From Phytobacter palmae (GTDB lineage Bacteria > Pseudomonadota > Gammaproteobacteria > Enterobacterales > Enterobacteriaceae), in contig FONB01000002.1 of assembly GCA_900112785.1 (NCBI GenBank), positions 532,898 through 596,897 on the forward strand: a stretch of 64,000 nucleotides of DNA, given 5' to 3'. Numbering within the stretch: position 1 is the first letter of the stretch; each line of letters starts with the position of its first letter. The notes under the pieces were generated by a model. It worked only from the letters and a program-made list of their open reading frames with translations. It searched no databases and was not told the origin of the DNA. The position numbers and the translations under genes were made by a program. Below, in pieces: positions 48,734-58,979 of the stretch.

Positions 48734-49465
48734 ATGGAGATCGTGATTCGTGCGTTATGCACAGCCTTATTGTTTCTAACTACGACGTCGATAGCTGGCA
48801 TTCAGCCAAGTGGCACGCGTATTATCTACCCTGCCGCTAAGCGGGAAGTGACGTTTACCATCGCCAATAATGCCACTACGCCACGCCTGATTCAGGCCTG
48901 GATAGATCAGGGGGAGACAGATACTCAGGGCAAAACCGCCGAATCGCCCTTTATCGTTACACCACCTATTTTTCGCATAGACCCCGATAAGGGCCAGACG
49001 CTGCGGATTATATTTCTCGGCGGTGATATTCCACAGGACCGGGAATCGATCTTCTGGCTAAACATCCTCGAATTGCAACCCACTCCCGCCGGTAAAAAAC
49101 AGGGAGAAAACAATGTAGTGCAGTTTACCATTCGTACCCGATTAAAGTTATTTTATCGCCCGGAAGGTTTACCCGGTAAACCAAAGGATGCAATTAGTCA
49201 GATTCGCTGGCGCATTGTTCCGTCGGGTAAAGAATATCGACTCGAGTGTAATAACCCATCTGTGTTTAACATCTCTTTCCATGATATTCAGCTTCCGGGA
49301 AATGCTCATAACGATGAAAACCCACTTCATGGGATGTGTCCATCAAAAGGAATTGCGCAATTTACACTTTTGAGCTCACCACCACCGGCCAGTGGAAAAA
49401 TAAAGCTCAGCATCATTAATGATTTTGGTGGCTTCGACGAACACGAAGCCAGTTACACCCATTAG
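48734..49465 (+). CDS. fimbrial chaperone, PapD family
   Basis: A 243-residue periplasmic chaperone with signal peptide (ending IAG). Family features: TRIIYPAAKREVTFTIANN (N-terminal Ig domain), RLIQAWIDQGE, IFRIDPDKGQTLRIIF and FWLNILELQP. It would fold subunits and cap them by donor strand complementation. GGGAG is upstream. Its partner gene is the adhesin-like gene 32 bp downstream; an usher gene is absent. Confidence 0.9.
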   Translation: MEIVIRALCTALLFLTTTSIAGIQPSGTRIIYPAAKREVTFTIANNATTPRLIQAWIDQGETDTQGKTAESPFIVTPPIFRIDPDKGQTLRIIFLGGDIPQDRESIFWLNILELQPTPAGKKQGENNVVQFTIRTRLKLFYRPEGLPGKPKDAISQIRWRIVPSGKEYRLECNNPSVFNISFHDIQLPGNAHNDENPLHGMCPSKGIAQFTLLSSPPPASGKIKLSIINDFGGFDEHEASYTH

Positions 49466-49497
49466 TTTGGACGTGGATACTATAAGGATATATAACC

Positions 49498-50538
49498 ATG
49501 AACTTTCGTACTCTTTCTCGTCATCTGGCAGGGATAACGGCATTATTATTACTTAGTCTGCAGAGCTATGCCGCGAGTTGTAAATTTGCCCCTGGCTCTT
49601 CCGTACAGAATTTCTCGGCTGCGATTACTAAATCACTTGCCGTGCCGCGCGATGCGCCAATAGGACCAATAGGCACCGCAATTCAGGTTGTTAGTGGCGG
49701 CCCGTCAGCAATGCTGACCTGCGATTGGGGGAGCGATAACAGAATTTATAATATGTACAAGTTACTCTCACCAGGTAGCGCGACAAGCACTTACGGGGTT
49801 TATCAAACGAATGTACCGGGGATTGGGTACAAAATAAGTGTTACGATTTTTTCTGGAAGCAGCTTATATACTGTGACTGATTCACTGAAGTGGCTGAGCT
49901 ACGTAGGTAAAGAGGCCTCGACAGACCCCATCGTAACCCAGTCAGCCCAAATTTATAGTGTTTCGGTGCAATTTTATGTTACTGGTCCTGTTACCCCAGG
50001 TAACGTAACCTTTAATGTCCCCACACTTTCTGCATTTATGGGGCCAACGAGTAATAGTGAAGTCGGCGCAGCTAACTACAGTAATTTCACTATTACTGGC
50101 TCCGTCCCGGTTACCGTACTTGCCTGCGAAACCCCGGATATTACTGTTGATCTAAAAAGACATGACAGCGCAGAATTCCCTGCCGTCGGTTCGACAAGTT
50201 CTGCAACTGACTTCAATTTCGTCATTAAAAATTGTCCGGCAAAATTAAACTCGGTTAACTACACCTTTAAACCCGCCTCCGGCATCACCCTGAAAGGTAG
50301 TGGCACCGGGCAATATCTGACGTTGGATAGCAGTTCCACCGCCAGCGGCATTGGCGTTCAGGTGCTTTACCGTGACGGCTCCAACGTCCCGTTCAACCAA
50401 AAAACGAGTTATACGGGCTACAGCACATCTACGGGCGGAAGTTACACAATTCCGATGAAAGCGCGCTATATCCGAACAGGGAGCATCAAGGCGGGTACCG
50501 CAAACTCAGCGCTGGAATTTGATATGGCATATGAGTGA
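49498..50538 (+). CDS. fimbrial adhesin/tip protein
   Basis: A 346-residue exported protein (signal peptide ending SYAA). An N-terminal putative receptor-binding half is followed by a C-terminal pilin domain (about residues 205-346) with paired Cys (ACETPDI, KNCPAKL) and the typical terminal beta strand IKAGTANSALEFDMAYE. The layout is that of a FimH-like tip adhesin. With no usher or major subunit in the window, surface display needs help from another operon or is lost. Confidence 0.82.
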   Translation: MNFRTLSRHLAGITALLLLSLQSYAASCKFAPGSSVQNFSAAITKSLAVPRDAPIGPIGTAIQVVSGGPSAMLTCDWGSDNRIYNMYKLLSPGSATSTYGVYQTNVPGIGYKISVTIFSGSSLYTVTDSLKWLSYVGKEASTDPIVTQSAQIYSVSVQFYVTGPVTPGNVTFNVPTLSAFMGPTSNSEVGAANYSNFTITGSVPVTVLACETPDITVDLKRHDSAEFPAVGSTSSATDFNFVIKNCPAKLNSVNYTFKPASGITLKGSGTGQYLTLDSSSTASGIGVQVLYRDGSNVPFNQKTSYTGYSTSTGGSYTIPMKARYIRTGSIKAGTANSALEFDMAYE

Positions 50539-50566
50539 TTACCTAATACAAAAAAGCCCGGAAAGG

Positions 50567-51290
50567 TGGACTGCCCCCATAAAGTCGGACAGTTCTTGTT
50601 AAGCGGCTTTCAGCGCCTGGGTCCAGTATTCACCGGACTCAGGCCTTTTAATTTCAGGCTTATGCGCTCAAGGTTGTAGTAATGGATATCGTCTTCTCAT
50701 GGCAGGCTATCAGGCCAGGTTAAAGGCACAGGGGATGGAGCAAAGGATGTCACCAAAAGGAAACTGCCTGGGTAATGCGAGCGATGGAGAACTTCTTCGG
50801 AACACTGAAATCGGAGTGTTTTTATCTGAGCCAGTTCAGCGGCCTCAGTGAGCTGAGGCTGCAATTAGTCGTTGTACTGTTTTAAGGTCCACCAGCAGTC
50901 CCTGCTTTCTCAGTGAGCTCGTGCTCCTGCGGAAGCCATAACGATCTTTGTGATAGTAGTCTATGTCACTGTTTTGCCTTTCAGGCCAGCATGCCTGTCC
51001 ACCCGCTTGAGCGCATTCATATTGTGATACCACTTACTACGGGACATACCAGCCGCACGCAGGAGATCACTGAGCACATGTTCAGATCTTAGCCCACTGA
51101 TTATTTAGGCTTTTTCCGTCTTTCTCGCTTTGAGCTAAGGCTTTTAAATTTTTAGACAGGCATTCTCGGCTCGCAGATAACAAAGCCCCACCCGCAGTTC
51201 TTCGGGTGAGAGTTTTCCAAGACTACATCAGAAAGTGGAGAAGCCCTGGGAACAGTCAGGACAACAGTCAGCGGGAACGCCGAAGAATGA
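50567..51290 (-). mobile_element. degenerate, internally rearranged IS3-family (IS150-like) element
   Basis: The left end GGACTGCCCCCATAAAGTCGG resembles an IS150-group terminal repeat. Read leftward, an orfA tail (YLRAENACLK, about 51200-51120) and an orfB start (SDLLRAAGMSRSKWYHNM, then YYHKDRYGFRR and VQRLI, about 51100-50865) can be translated with stops and frameshifts. The orfB end (ISLKLKGLSPV) is at about 50690-50600. Between them, 50700-50865 encodes orfB sequence (MSPKGNCL, ENFFGTLKSE) on the rightward strand. The catalytic middle is missing. The element is dead. Confidence 0.75.
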
Positions 51291-51538
51291 CGGTCATTTT
51301 TTCAGGTGATGCCATCAATGCCATGCAACTACAATAATTTCATATCTACGCGAGATATACATATTGAGAGTTGATAAAAACCTGTACTCACCGTATCAGG
51401 TATATGTAATAGATCGATAAAACAGAATGAATTGAGCTAAACGATATGAAGGTTTATGCCCGAGAATGAGATAAAAATTATTCAGGCAGATTATATAAAA
51501 TCCGTAGCGAGACTCAGAGAGGAAGATATCAACAGACG
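51291..51538. other. intergenic between IS remnant and aspV terminator
   Basis: AT-rich, no gene seen. An open frame beginning at 51456 runs antisense through the tRNA and is not taken as real. Confidence 0.4.
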
Positions 51539-51577
51539 AAAAAAAACCGCATTCGTTTTACAACGCTGCGGTTTTCT
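51539..51577 (-). terminator. terminator of aspV
   Basis: AAAACCGCA and TGCGGTTTT arms (51543-51551, 51567-51575); read leftward a T-run follows. Confidence 0.8.
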
Positions 51578-51613
51578 TACTTATCAGATGTCACAGACAC
51601 CTGAACTAAATGT

Positions 51614-51690
51614 TGGCGGAACGGACGGGACTCGAACCCGCGACCCCCTGCGTGACAGGCAGGTATTCTAACCGACTGAACTACCGCTCC
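51614..51690 (-). tRNA. aspV: tRNA-Asp (anticodon GUC)
   Basis: A 77-nucleotide cloverleaf with encoded CCA; the anticodon loop reads CTGTCAC. Its place next to dnaQ is that of E. coli aspV. This locus is a common integration target, for example of SPI-6 in Salmonella. Confidence 0.97.
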
Positions 51691-51822
51691 GCGATGTTCC
51701 CGTTGGGGAACGAGGCGCATATTACGGATTGTGCTTAGAGCCGTCAACGCTTTTTCTGATGATTTGTATCGTTTGCTGCAAAAATCACCCAAAGCGCCAT
51801 TTTATCATCAAAAGTTAAGGGG

Positions 51823-52554
51823 TTACGCGCGCCAGAGACAGCTTCCGCCCTTTTTTTGCACCAGGTCCAGGCGAGACTCATGCGCCGCCAGCTCTTCATC
51901 ACTGGCTAAAACAACCCGTAACTTATTTGCCTGACGGACAATGCGCTGAATACTGGTTTCCCCCTGCTGCTGTTGCCCCTCACCTTCCATTGAAAAAGCC
52001 ATTGAAGTTTGACCACCGGTCATCAGCAGATATACATCAGCCAGAATCTGGGAGTCGAGTAACGCCCCGTGCAGAGTACGTTTACTGTTATCGATTTCAT
52101 AACGTGAGCAAAGCGCATCCAGACTATTACGCTTGCCGGGAAACATACGCCGCGCCAGCGCCAGACTATCGGTGACCTTGCAGAACGTCTCAGTCTTTGG
52201 AATGCCGCGATTTAGTTTGCTGAATTCATAATCAAGAAAGCCGATGTCGAACGATGCGTTATGAATGACGAGCTCAGCACCGCGCACATATTCGATAAAC
52301 TCATCAGCAATGTCGCCAAACGTTGGTTTATCAAGCAAAAATTCATCCGCAATACCGTGAACGCCAAATGCTTCTGGATCAACCAGACGATCGGGCTTGA
52401 GATAGATGTGGAAGTTATTCCCCGTCAGGCGACGGTTAATCACTTCGACGGCACCGATCTCAATGATTTTGTGCCCTTCATAGTGTGCGCCGATCTGGTT
52501 CATACCGGTGGTTTCGGTATCGAGGACGATCTGTCGAGTAATTGCAGTGCTCAT
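51823..52554 (-). CDS. dnaQ: DNA polymerase III epsilon subunit (proofreading exonuclease)
   Basis: A 243-residue protein, the E. coli length from the start at 52554 (MSTAIT). DEDDh exonuclease motifs: LDTETTGMN, HNASFDIGFLD and the late His-Asp in HGALLDSQ. The QMSMAF-like clamp motif region TSMAFSMEG and a C-terminal polymerase-binding segment ending GGSCLWRA follow. Divergent from rnhA with overlapping promoters, as in E. coli. Confidence 0.97.
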   Translation of the reverse strand: MSTAITRQIVLDTETTGMNQIGAHYEGHKIIEIGAVEVINRRLTGNNFHIYLKPDRLVDPEAFGVHGIADEFLLDKPTFGDIADEFIEYVRGAELVIHNASFDIGFLDYEFSKLNRGIPKTETFCKVTDSLALARRMFPGKRNSLDALCSRYEIDNSKRTLHGALLDSQILADVYLLMTGGQTSMAFSMEGEGQQQQGETSIQRIVRQANKLRVVLASDEELAAHESRLDLVQKKGGSCLWRA

Positions 52555-52619
52555 AGCGGTCATTTATGTCAGACTTGTCGTTTTACAGTTCGATTTCAAT
52601 TACAGGAAGTCTACCAGAG

Positions 52620-53090
52620 ATGCTCAAGCAGGTAGAAATTTTCACCGATGGCTCTTGCCTGGGTAACCCAGGGCCCGGTGGCTATGGCGCGATTCTACGC
52701 TTTCGCGGCCGCGAAAAAACATTCAGCGAAGGTTATCGTCTGACCACTAACAACCGCATGGAGCTGATGGCCGCGATTGTCGCGCTGGAAGCCCTCAAAG
52801 AACATTGCGAAGTCATTCTTAGCACCGACAGCCAGTATGTTCGCCAGGGGATCACCCAGTGGATCCACAACTGGAAAAAGCGCGGCTGGAAAACCGCAGA
52901 AAAAAAACCGGTGAAAAACGTCGATCTCTGGCAACGCCTGGATGCCGCTCTCGGCGAGCATAAAATCCGTTGGGAATGGGTAAAAGGCCACGCCGGGCAC
53001 CCGGAAAATGAACGCTGTGATGAACTTGCTCGCGCCGCAGCATTGAAGCCAACGCAGGAGGATATCGGCTATCTGGCCGATCAGGGTTGA
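52620..53090 (+). CDS. rnhA: ribonuclease HI
   Basis: A 156-residue enzyme that cuts RNA in RNA-DNA hybrids. The catalytic acids lie in [12 protein letters not shown] (Asp10), NRMELMAA (Glu48) and STDSQYV (Asp70); the basic handle [12 protein letters not shown] is present. The start MLKQVE at 52620 matches E. coli. It overlaps the tail of convergent yafS by 10 bases. Confidence 0.97.
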   Translation: MLKQVEIFTDGSCLGNPGPGGYGAILRFRGREKTFSEGYRLTTNNRMELMAAIVALEALKEHCEVILSTDSQYVRQGITQWIHNWKKRGWKTAEKKPVKNVDLWQRLDAALGEHKIRWEWVKGHAGHPENERCDELARAAALKPTQEDIGYLADQG

Positions 53091-53797
53091 CGTGTCTGGC
53101 GGGTTGCACTAACGGTCTGGCGTACGCTGGGTTTTGCCCGGCGCATCTTCATTGGATTGAGCGTTAACGGGATCGTGCGTTTACGCGCCACTATTAATTG
53201 CATGCAACCCAATGCGGGCAGATGGGTGTTTAACAATTTCCCCCCCTGTTTCGTCCAGGGAATGACCCGAAAACAGCTATAATGAAGCACCTCAAAATTC
53301 AGCAGAGATAGCCAGTCAAGCTGGCGCATCAGGGTAAACATACGGCTGCTGATTGCAGGCGAACGGCGTACAAACGGAATAGCTTTCCCTATTCCCAGCA
53401 GGCTGACAGGATTGAAACCGCTAATCACCAACCAGCCATCATCGATCAGCACACGATCGACCTCCTGTAGCAGGCGATGCGGATCAGGACACCAGGCGAG
53501 CGTGTGGCCCAGCAGGCAGGCATCGACGGATTTCGCCGCAAAAGGAAGATGCAATGGATCAGCGCGAACGTGAACAGGGTCGCCGGTGAGTGAAACATTG
53601 ACCTGATGGGAAATAGCGCAACTTTCAGCATTGATTTCTGCGCTGAGATTGCCAATCTTAAGCAGATGAAATCCATACATTTTTGCAAACCATGGTCTGA
53701 GCTCTTTCTCAAGTGCTTCACGGTAATACTCGCCCTTAGGCAACTCAGCCCAATGTGTCGGTGCTATGTACTTACGGGGAGTCCTTGCCGGTTTCAT
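53081..53797 (-). CDS. yafS: SAM-dependent methyltransferase-like protein YafS
   Basis: A 238-residue class I methyltransferase-like protein ([47 protein letters not shown]). The glycine-rich motif I is weak. The function is not known even in E. coli. The start is at 53797, with GGAAGG upstream. Divergent from gloB. Confidence 0.9.
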   Translation of the reverse strand: MKPARTPRKYIAPTHWAELPKGEYYREALEKELRPWFAKMYGFHLLKIGNLSAEINAESCAISHQVNVSLTGDPVHVRADPLHLPFAAKSVDACLLGHTLAWCPDPHRLLQEVDRVLIDDGWLVISGFNPVSLLGIGKAIPFVRRSPAISSRMFTLMRQLDWLSLLNFEVLHYSCFRVIPWTKQGGKLLNTHLPALGCMQLIVARKRTIPLTLNPMKMRRAKPSVRQTVSATRQTRQP

Positions 53798-53829
53798 CAC
53801 AACCTTCCATTAAGCTTTAAGAGGTAACT

Positions 53830-54585
53830 ATGAATCTTACCAGTATTCCCGCATTTCAGGACAATTACATCTGGGTGTTAAGTGAAGATGACGGCCACTG
53901 CCTGATTGTTGATCCCGGCGAGGCAGCCCCCGTCTTAAAAGCTCTCGAAGAGAATCACTGGCAGCCCGCTGCAATCCTGCTCACGCATCATCATAACGAT
54001 CATGTTGGCGGCGTGCAGGAACTGAGCCAGAAATTTCCGAATATTGTGGTTTATGGACCGGCAGAGACACAACATAAGGGGGCGACAAAAATCGTCGGTG
54101 AGGGCGATCGGCTGCAGATTCTTGGACATGAATTCAGCGTATTTCACACGCCAGGTCACACTTTAGGACATATCTGTTACTTTAGCGCACCTTATCTTTT
54201 TTGTGGCGATACGATGTTTTCTGGCGGATGCGGAAGACTCTTCGAAGGCACGGCAGATCAGATGTTTGCCTCTTTTTGTAAGATTGATGCGCTTCCTGAC
54301 GATACGCTTATTTGTTGCGCACATGAGTATACTTTAGGAAATATTAAGTTTGCTCTTAGTCTCTTACCCCACGATCCTGACCTTAACGAATATTATCGAA
54401 AAGTTAATGAGTTACGTGCAAAAAATCAAAAAACACTCCCCACAACTCTGAAAATTGAGCGTCGCATTAATGTTTTTTTACGCACACAAGATACTGATTT
54501 AATTGAAGTAATAAATAAAGAAACAACGTTGCAACAAGCTAATGAGCGTTTTGCCTGGTTAAGGTCAAAGAAAGATAACTTCTGA
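53830..54585 (+). CDS. gloB: hydroxyacylglutathione hydrolase (glyoxalase II)
   Basis: A 251-residue metallo-beta-lactamase-fold enzyme that hydrolyses S-lactoylglutathione in methylglyoxal detoxification. The metal motif [12 protein letters not shown] and further ligands HTPGHTLGH and FCGDTMF are all present. Same place as in E. coli. Confidence 0.97.
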   Translation: MNLTSIPAFQDNYIWVLSEDDGHCLIVDPGEAAPVLKALEENHWQPAAILLTHHHNDHVGGVQELSQKFPNIVVYGPAETQHKGATKIVGEGDRLQILGHEFSVFHTPGHTLGHICYFSAPYLFCGDTMFSGGCGRLFEGTADQMFASFCKIDALPDDTLICCAHEYTLGNIKFALSLLPHDPDLNEYYRKVNELRAKNQKTLPTTLKIERRINVFLRTQDTDLIEVINKETTLQQANERFAWLRSKKDNF

Positions 54586-54656
54586 CAATTGCGGGTTGCC
54601 TTTTTAAAACTTCGCCGTTATGATCGCTCGTCTTTTAAGCAACTATTGACACACAC

Positions 54657-56024
54657 ATGAAGGCAAAAGCGATATTATTCGCCTCTGTCCTGCTTGTGGG
54701 GTGCCAGGCGTCTAAGAACGATGGTACCGTACAACAGCACGCACAGAGCCTTTCTGCAGCTGGTCAAGGGGAAGCAGGGAAGTTTACAAGTCAGGCGCGG
54801 TGGATGGACGATGGAACATTCGCCGGGCAGGAGCAAGACTTGTGGGCTTCCATAAGCGACGAGCTAAAGATGGGAATTCCGGAAAATACCCGGATTCGCG
54901 AACAGAAACTAAAGTATTTAAGCAATAAGAGCTATCTCCACGATGTAACTTTACGGGCAGAGCCGTATATGTACTGGATAGCAGGGCAAGTTAAAAAACG
55001 TAACATGCCCATGGAACTGGTACTACTACCCATAGTGGAGAGCGCTTTTGACCCACATGCAACGTCTGGTCGCAATGCCGCAGGCATTTGGCAGATCATT
55101 CCAAGCACGGGTCGTAACTATGGTTTAAAACAGACTCGCAGCTACGATGCGCGTCGTGACGTGGTGGCATCCACAACGGCTGCCCTCGACATGATGCAGC
55201 GTTTGAACCGTATGTTTGATGGCGACTGGTTATTAACCGTTGCCGCCTATAACAGCGGTGAAGGGCGAGTACTGAAGGCAATGAAAGTGAATAAGGCGCG
55301 GGGGAAACCCACGGACTTCTGGTCACTTTCACTGCCACAGGAAACCAAAATTTATGTGCCAAAAATGCTGGCATTGAGTGACATACTCAAGAACAGCAAG
55401 CGGTACGGTGTGAGTCTGCCAACGTCAGACGAAAGCCGTGCACTGGCGCGTGTCAGGTTGAGCAATCCGGTGGAGCTGGATCAACTGGCGGATATGGCGG
55501 GTATTTCGGTCAGCAAACTTAAGACCTTCAACGCAGGCGTTAAAGGATCAACCTTAGGTGAAAGCGGGCCGCAATATGTCATGGTGCCTCAGAAACATGC
55601 GGATCAGTTGCGTGAGTCTCTGGCGTCAGGTGAAATCGCCGCCGTTCAGCCAACGCTGGTTGCGGAAAATACGCCGCTTGCCAGTCGCAGCTATAAAGTG
55701 CGCTCAGGTGATACTATTTCGGGTATTGCGTCACGTCTTGGCGTGACGACAAAAGATCTCCAGCAGTGGAATAACCTGCGTGGAGCAAACCTGAAAGTGG
55801 GTCAGAACCTGACGGTTGGCGCAGGCAGCAGTGCGACGCGTCTTGCGAACAATAGCGATAGTATTACCTATCGCGTACGCAAAGGCGATTCGCTCTCCAG
55901 CATTGCTAAACGCCACGGCGTTAATATCCGTGACGTCATGCGCTGGAACAGTGATACCGACAATCTGAAGCCTGGCGATCAGCTGACGTTGTTTGTGAAA
56001 AACAGCACGTCGCCAGACTCCTGA
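54657..56024 (+). CDS. mltD: membrane-bound lytic murein transglycosylase D
   Basis: A 455-residue lipoprotein with lipobox LLVGC (Cys16). The SLT catalytic domain (about residues 105-230) has the catalytic Glu in PIVESAFDPHA and AAGIWQIIPSTGRNYGL. Two LysM domains near the C-terminus (YKVRSGDTISGIASRLGV and YRVRKGDSLSSIAKRHGV) bind peptidoglycan. It cleaves glycan strands, releasing 1,6-anhydro products. Confidence 0.96.
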   Translation: MKAKAILFASVLLVGCQASKNDGTVQQHAQSLSAAGQGEAGKFTSQARWMDDGTFAGQEQDLWASISDELKMGIPENTRIREQKLKYLSNKSYLHDVTLRAEPYMYWIAGQVKKRNMPMELVLLPIVESAFDPHATSGRNAAGIWQIIPSTGRNYGLKQTRSYDARRDVVASTTAALDMMQRLNRMFDGDWLLTVAAYNSGEGRVLKAMKVNKARGKPTDFWSLSLPQETKIYVPKMLALSDILKNSKRYGVSLPTSDESRALARVRLSNPVELDQLADMAGISVSKLKTFNAGVKGSTLGESGPQYVMVPQKHADQLRESLASGEIAAVQPTLVAENTPLASRSYKVRSGDTISGIASRLGVTTKDLQQWNNLRGANLKVGQNLTVGAGSSATRLANNSDSITYRVRKGDSLSSIAKRHGVNIRDVMRWNSDTDNLKPGDQLTLFVKNSTSPDS

Positions 56025-56036
56025 AGCAAGAAATAT

Positions 56037-56069
56037 CAAAAAGGCACCGTTTCCCCCGGTGCCTTTTTT
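56037..56069 (+). terminator. rho-independent terminator of mltD (probably bidirectional)
   Basis: AAAGGCACCG and CGGTGCCTTT arms with T-run on the right and A-run on the left; it lies between convergent mltD and yafE. Confidence 0.85.
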
Positions 56070-56070
56070 G

Positions 56071-56841
56071 TTATGCGCTTTTCTGCGCTTCGGCCATGAT
56101 GGTGTCACTGGTAAAAGAGCCGTCCTCTGTCAATTCGAAGTAGCGCTTCACCTCCTGCGATGCACTTTGCTGATACAGCCTGATGGCTTCGCTCAGCGCC
56201 AGTGGCGTACGCATACGCGCAATCCACGAACCGTATTCTAATGGCAAGCGATCGGTGATGAGATTACACGTCGTCAGGCCTGCATCATTAAGCAGCGAAA
56301 GCCATTCGCCGCTGGAATAATTGCGTACATGTGAAGTATCGCGTAACGCTTCGACCGTCTGCAGCCAGATGTCCCGCACCGGATGTCCCGGAGACATCAC
56401 GTCCATAATAATGACCCTTCCACCGGGCTTAAGCACACGCTTCACTTCGCGCAGCGCCTGCCCAACATCATGCCAGTGGTGGGCAGAATAACGACTGATC
56501 ACCACATCAAACGAGCTGTCATCAAAGGGCAGAATCTCAGCATAACCCTGACATGTCGTCACATTGTCCAGGCCGCGTTCTTTTGCTGCTTTGGCCACCA
56601 CGTCCAGCATCTGGCTGGAAAGGTCGTATGCCGTTACCTGTGCAACCTGACCCGCGGCCACAAAACTGGCATGCCCTGCTCCACAGCCTAAATCCAGCAC
56701 CCTGGCCTCTGGAAATGCACTAAGCCGTTCCGCCAGCCGTTGTAAATCACGGCCAGAAGCATGTACTGCGCTGGTTAAATAGGCGCTGGCTTGTGCACCA
56801 AACTGCTTTTCGACGTTGTCATGATGGGAACCTGTGGTCAT
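56071..56841 (-). CDS. yafE: SAM-dependent methyltransferase YafE
   Basis: A 256-residue class I methyltransferase of the UbiE/Methyltransf_11 type. Motif I is VLDLGCGAGHASF, followed by YDLSSQMLDVV and VLKPGGRVIIMDVMSPG. It extends further at the N-terminus than the annotated E. coli K-12 YafE, suggesting that this is the full form. The substrate is unknown. It lies downstream of yafD. Confidence 0.92.
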   Translation of the reverse strand: MTTGSHHDNVEKQFGAQASAYLTSAVHASGRDLQRLAERLSAFPEARVLDLGCGAGHASFVAAGQVAQVTAYDLSSQMLDVVAKAAKERGLDNVTTCQGYAEILPFDDSSFDVVISRYSAHHWHDVGQALREVKRVLKPGGRVIIMDVMSPGHPVRDIWLQTVEALRDTSHVRNYSSGEWLSLLNDAGLTTCNLITDRLPLEYGSWIARMRTPLALSEAIRLYQQSASQEVKRYFELTEDGSFTSDTIMAEAQKSA

Positions 56842-56919
56842 TGTGTTGTCCTTAATTGAGTTGAAATAAAGGGCAGCACCTCGGATCAGGCCTGCCCGAC
56901 GGCAGACCTGACATAACCA

Positions 56920-57720
56920 TTACTGATCAGGCTTGCCGGGACTGAATTCTACTAGTAGCGGGTTGTGGTCGGATGCGCGCGTAACCAGCACGGAGGCTTC
57001 CTGCACGTTCAGACCACGATAAAAGACAAAATCCAGAGGGCGACCAAACGCCCGACGGCGATTGTCATCCGTAAAGCGTACCTGACGTAGTGACATCTCA
57101 CGCGAGAAGCGATAAAGCGCATTCATACGTGGACGACTCCAGGCGTTGAAATCGCCGGCCATGATAACCGGGCCATTGTGACGCAGGATTTGATCACCAA
57201 TTGGCAGAAGCTGTTTACTGTAAACATCGACGCCAAGGCTGAAATTCACCGCATGCACATTCACCACCATCAGGTTTCGCATATCCGGCAATGGATAAAC
57301 CGTCACCAGCGCTGATTTGGCAAGGCGCAGGATCGGCTCTCGTTCTCGCAACGGACAGCAATAGACCGGATGAGCGGAAGAGAGCGTCATCACACCGGAG
57401 GGATGTTGAGGCAAAACAAATGCGGGAACCTGATCGGCGGCGAGATAGTTAGTGGTCGCAAACCTGACCAGTTCAGGCGTAGTTTGCGCTTCCTGCAATA
57501 AAACCAAATGCGCGTCTTTGCCAAAACTCTGCAAAACGGAGAGCCACTCGGCGCGCTGCTGTTTGAAGATATTCCATACCAGAACCCGGATTTTGTCATC
57601 ACTGCTCAGGGGGGCACCCGCTGGCAATGCCTTACCAATACTCGCGAAGGACCCCGGCGGCATAATGCGCTCCGCAGGTTGTCCGGCAACATATCGCATG
57701 GCATAGGTATTTTTGGGCAC
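56920..57720 (-). CDS. yafD: endonuclease/exonuclease/phosphatase family protein YafD
   Basis: A 266-residue EEP-fold protein ([45 protein letters not shown]), nearly collinear with E. coli YafD. A GTG at 57720 gives the E. coli length; no ATG lies upstream in frame except via a TTG-started extension. In Salmonella it is reported to help resist egg-white damage. Monocistronic or paired with yafE. Confidence 0.93.
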   Translation of the reverse strand: MPKNTYAMRYVAGQPAERIMPPGSFASIGKALPAGAPLSSDDKIRVLVWNIFKQQRAEWLSVLQSFGKDAHLVLLQEAQTTPELVRFATTNYLAADQVPAFVLPQHPSGVMTLSSAHPVYCCPLREREPILRLAKSALVTVYPLPDMRNLMVVNVHAVNFSLGVDVYSKQLLPIGDQILRHNGPVIMAGDFNAWSRPRMNALYRFSREMSLRQVRFTDDNRRRAFGRPLDFVFYRGLNVQEASVLVTRASDHNPLLVEFSPGKPDQ

Positions 57721-57950
57721 TTTCGGTTTTAAACCTCTTCGTTTTAAACCCCGGAACAACAATAAGGGGTCATTCAGTTATAGGGATTTTAGCGCAGAGT
57801 TTCAACGACAATGGGCAGAAAAGCCTCAAGTAAAAGTTAGTAAGCGCTCAATCACATCAATGAATAAATAGAGTATGGCAGGGAAGCTGGCAGGATGATT
57901 TAATAGCCAGACGATTATAATAGAGATCAACTATTGCTACAGGCGCAACA

Positions 57951-58835
57951 ATGAAAGCCACCTCAGAAGAAATGATGATATTTGTCGCCGTTGTGGAAAG
58001 CGGCAGCTTTAGCCGTGCCGCAGAACGCCTGGGCCAGGCTAATTCAGCTATCAGCCGGGCAATAAAAAAACTGGAGAGTAAACTGGGAGTTAACCTGCTT
58101 AATCGCACAACTCGTCAGTTGAGCCTTACAGAAGAAGGCGAGCGCTATTTTCGTCGGATTCAGGGCGTGCTGCAGGAGATGGCAGCCGCAGAGACCGAGG
58201 TAATGGAGGCCAAACTGACACCCCGCGGCGTTTTACGCATTGATGCCGCTACGCCTGTGATGCTGCATTTTGTGATGCCGATGATTAGGCCCTTTCGCGA
58301 ACGCTACCCGGAAATAACATTGTCGCTGGTTTCCAGTGAAACTTTTATCAATTTAATCGAACGAAAAGTAGATGTCGCGATCCGCGTGGGTAAGCTGACC
58401 GACTCCAGTCTGCGGGCCCGACCAATTTTTACCAGCTACCGCAAACTGATTGCATCACCGGATTATCTCGACCGCTGCGGTATACCCGAAACTGCAGAAG
58501 ATTTAAAAAATCATACCTGTCTCGGGTTTACCGAACCTGTCTCGCTGAATACCTGGCCCGTTGCCGCCCAGGATGGCCAACTTTATGAAATCGACTGCAG
58601 CATTTCTTCTAACAGCGGTGAGACGCTTAAACATCTCTGCCTGAGCGGTAACGGTATCGCCAGCCTGTCTGATTTTATGATCGCAAAAGAGCTGGAAAGC
58701 GGCGAGCTGGTGGAAGTCCTGGCGAGCAAGCGTTTACCGGTTGAGACACCATTCAGCGCGGTCTACTACAGCGACCGCGCTGTCAGTACACGCATACGAG
58801 CGTTTATTGATTTCATTAGCGAATATCATTCCTGA
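57951..58835 (+). CDS. yafC: LysR family regulator YafC
   Basis: A 294-residue LysR regulator matching E. coli YafC closely ([66 protein letters not shown]). A DNA-binding wHTH is followed by a periplasmic-binding-protein-like effector domain. Targets are unknown. In E. coli the next gene is dkgB; here an efflux operon stands in that place. Confidence 0.94.
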   Translation: MKATSEEMMIFVAVVESGSFSRAAERLGQANSAISRAIKKLESKLGVNLLNRTTRQLSLTEEGERYFRRIQGVLQEMAAAETEVMEAKLTPRGVLRIDAATPVMLHFVMPMIRPFRERYPEITLSLVSSETFINLIERKVDVAIRVGKLTDSSLRARPIFTSYRKLIASPDYLDRCGIPETAEDLKNHTCLGFTEPVSLNTWPVAAQDGQLYEIDCSISSNSGETLKHLCLSGNGIASLSDFMIAKELESGELVEVLASKRLPVETPFSAVYYSDRAVSTRIRAFIDFISEYHS

Positions 58836-58912
58836 TACTCCTCCGGTACGCCTCGCGCGTGCTTTCAAACTCTTTATCTCATTTCACTCTGTGCAGAGTA
58901 AATCGACTCAAT

Positions 58913-58943
58913 CATAGTAACTTGCATTTTGATAGTTACTATG
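58913..58943. promoter_or_regulatory. inverted-repeat operator of the HxlR-efflux operon
   Basis: CATAGTAACT (58913-58922) and AGTTACTATG (58934-58943) match perfectly around 11 bases, 36 bp before the HxlR gene. Likely an autoregulatory site. Confidence 0.7.
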
Positions 58944-58979
58944 AGAATGTGCTTTCCAGATAAGTTCTGGAGAGAAGAA

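Noticed and set aside
51456..51671. 71-residue open frame upstream of dnaQ
   Set aside because: It runs through the antisense of aspV and its terminator, which explains the open frame.
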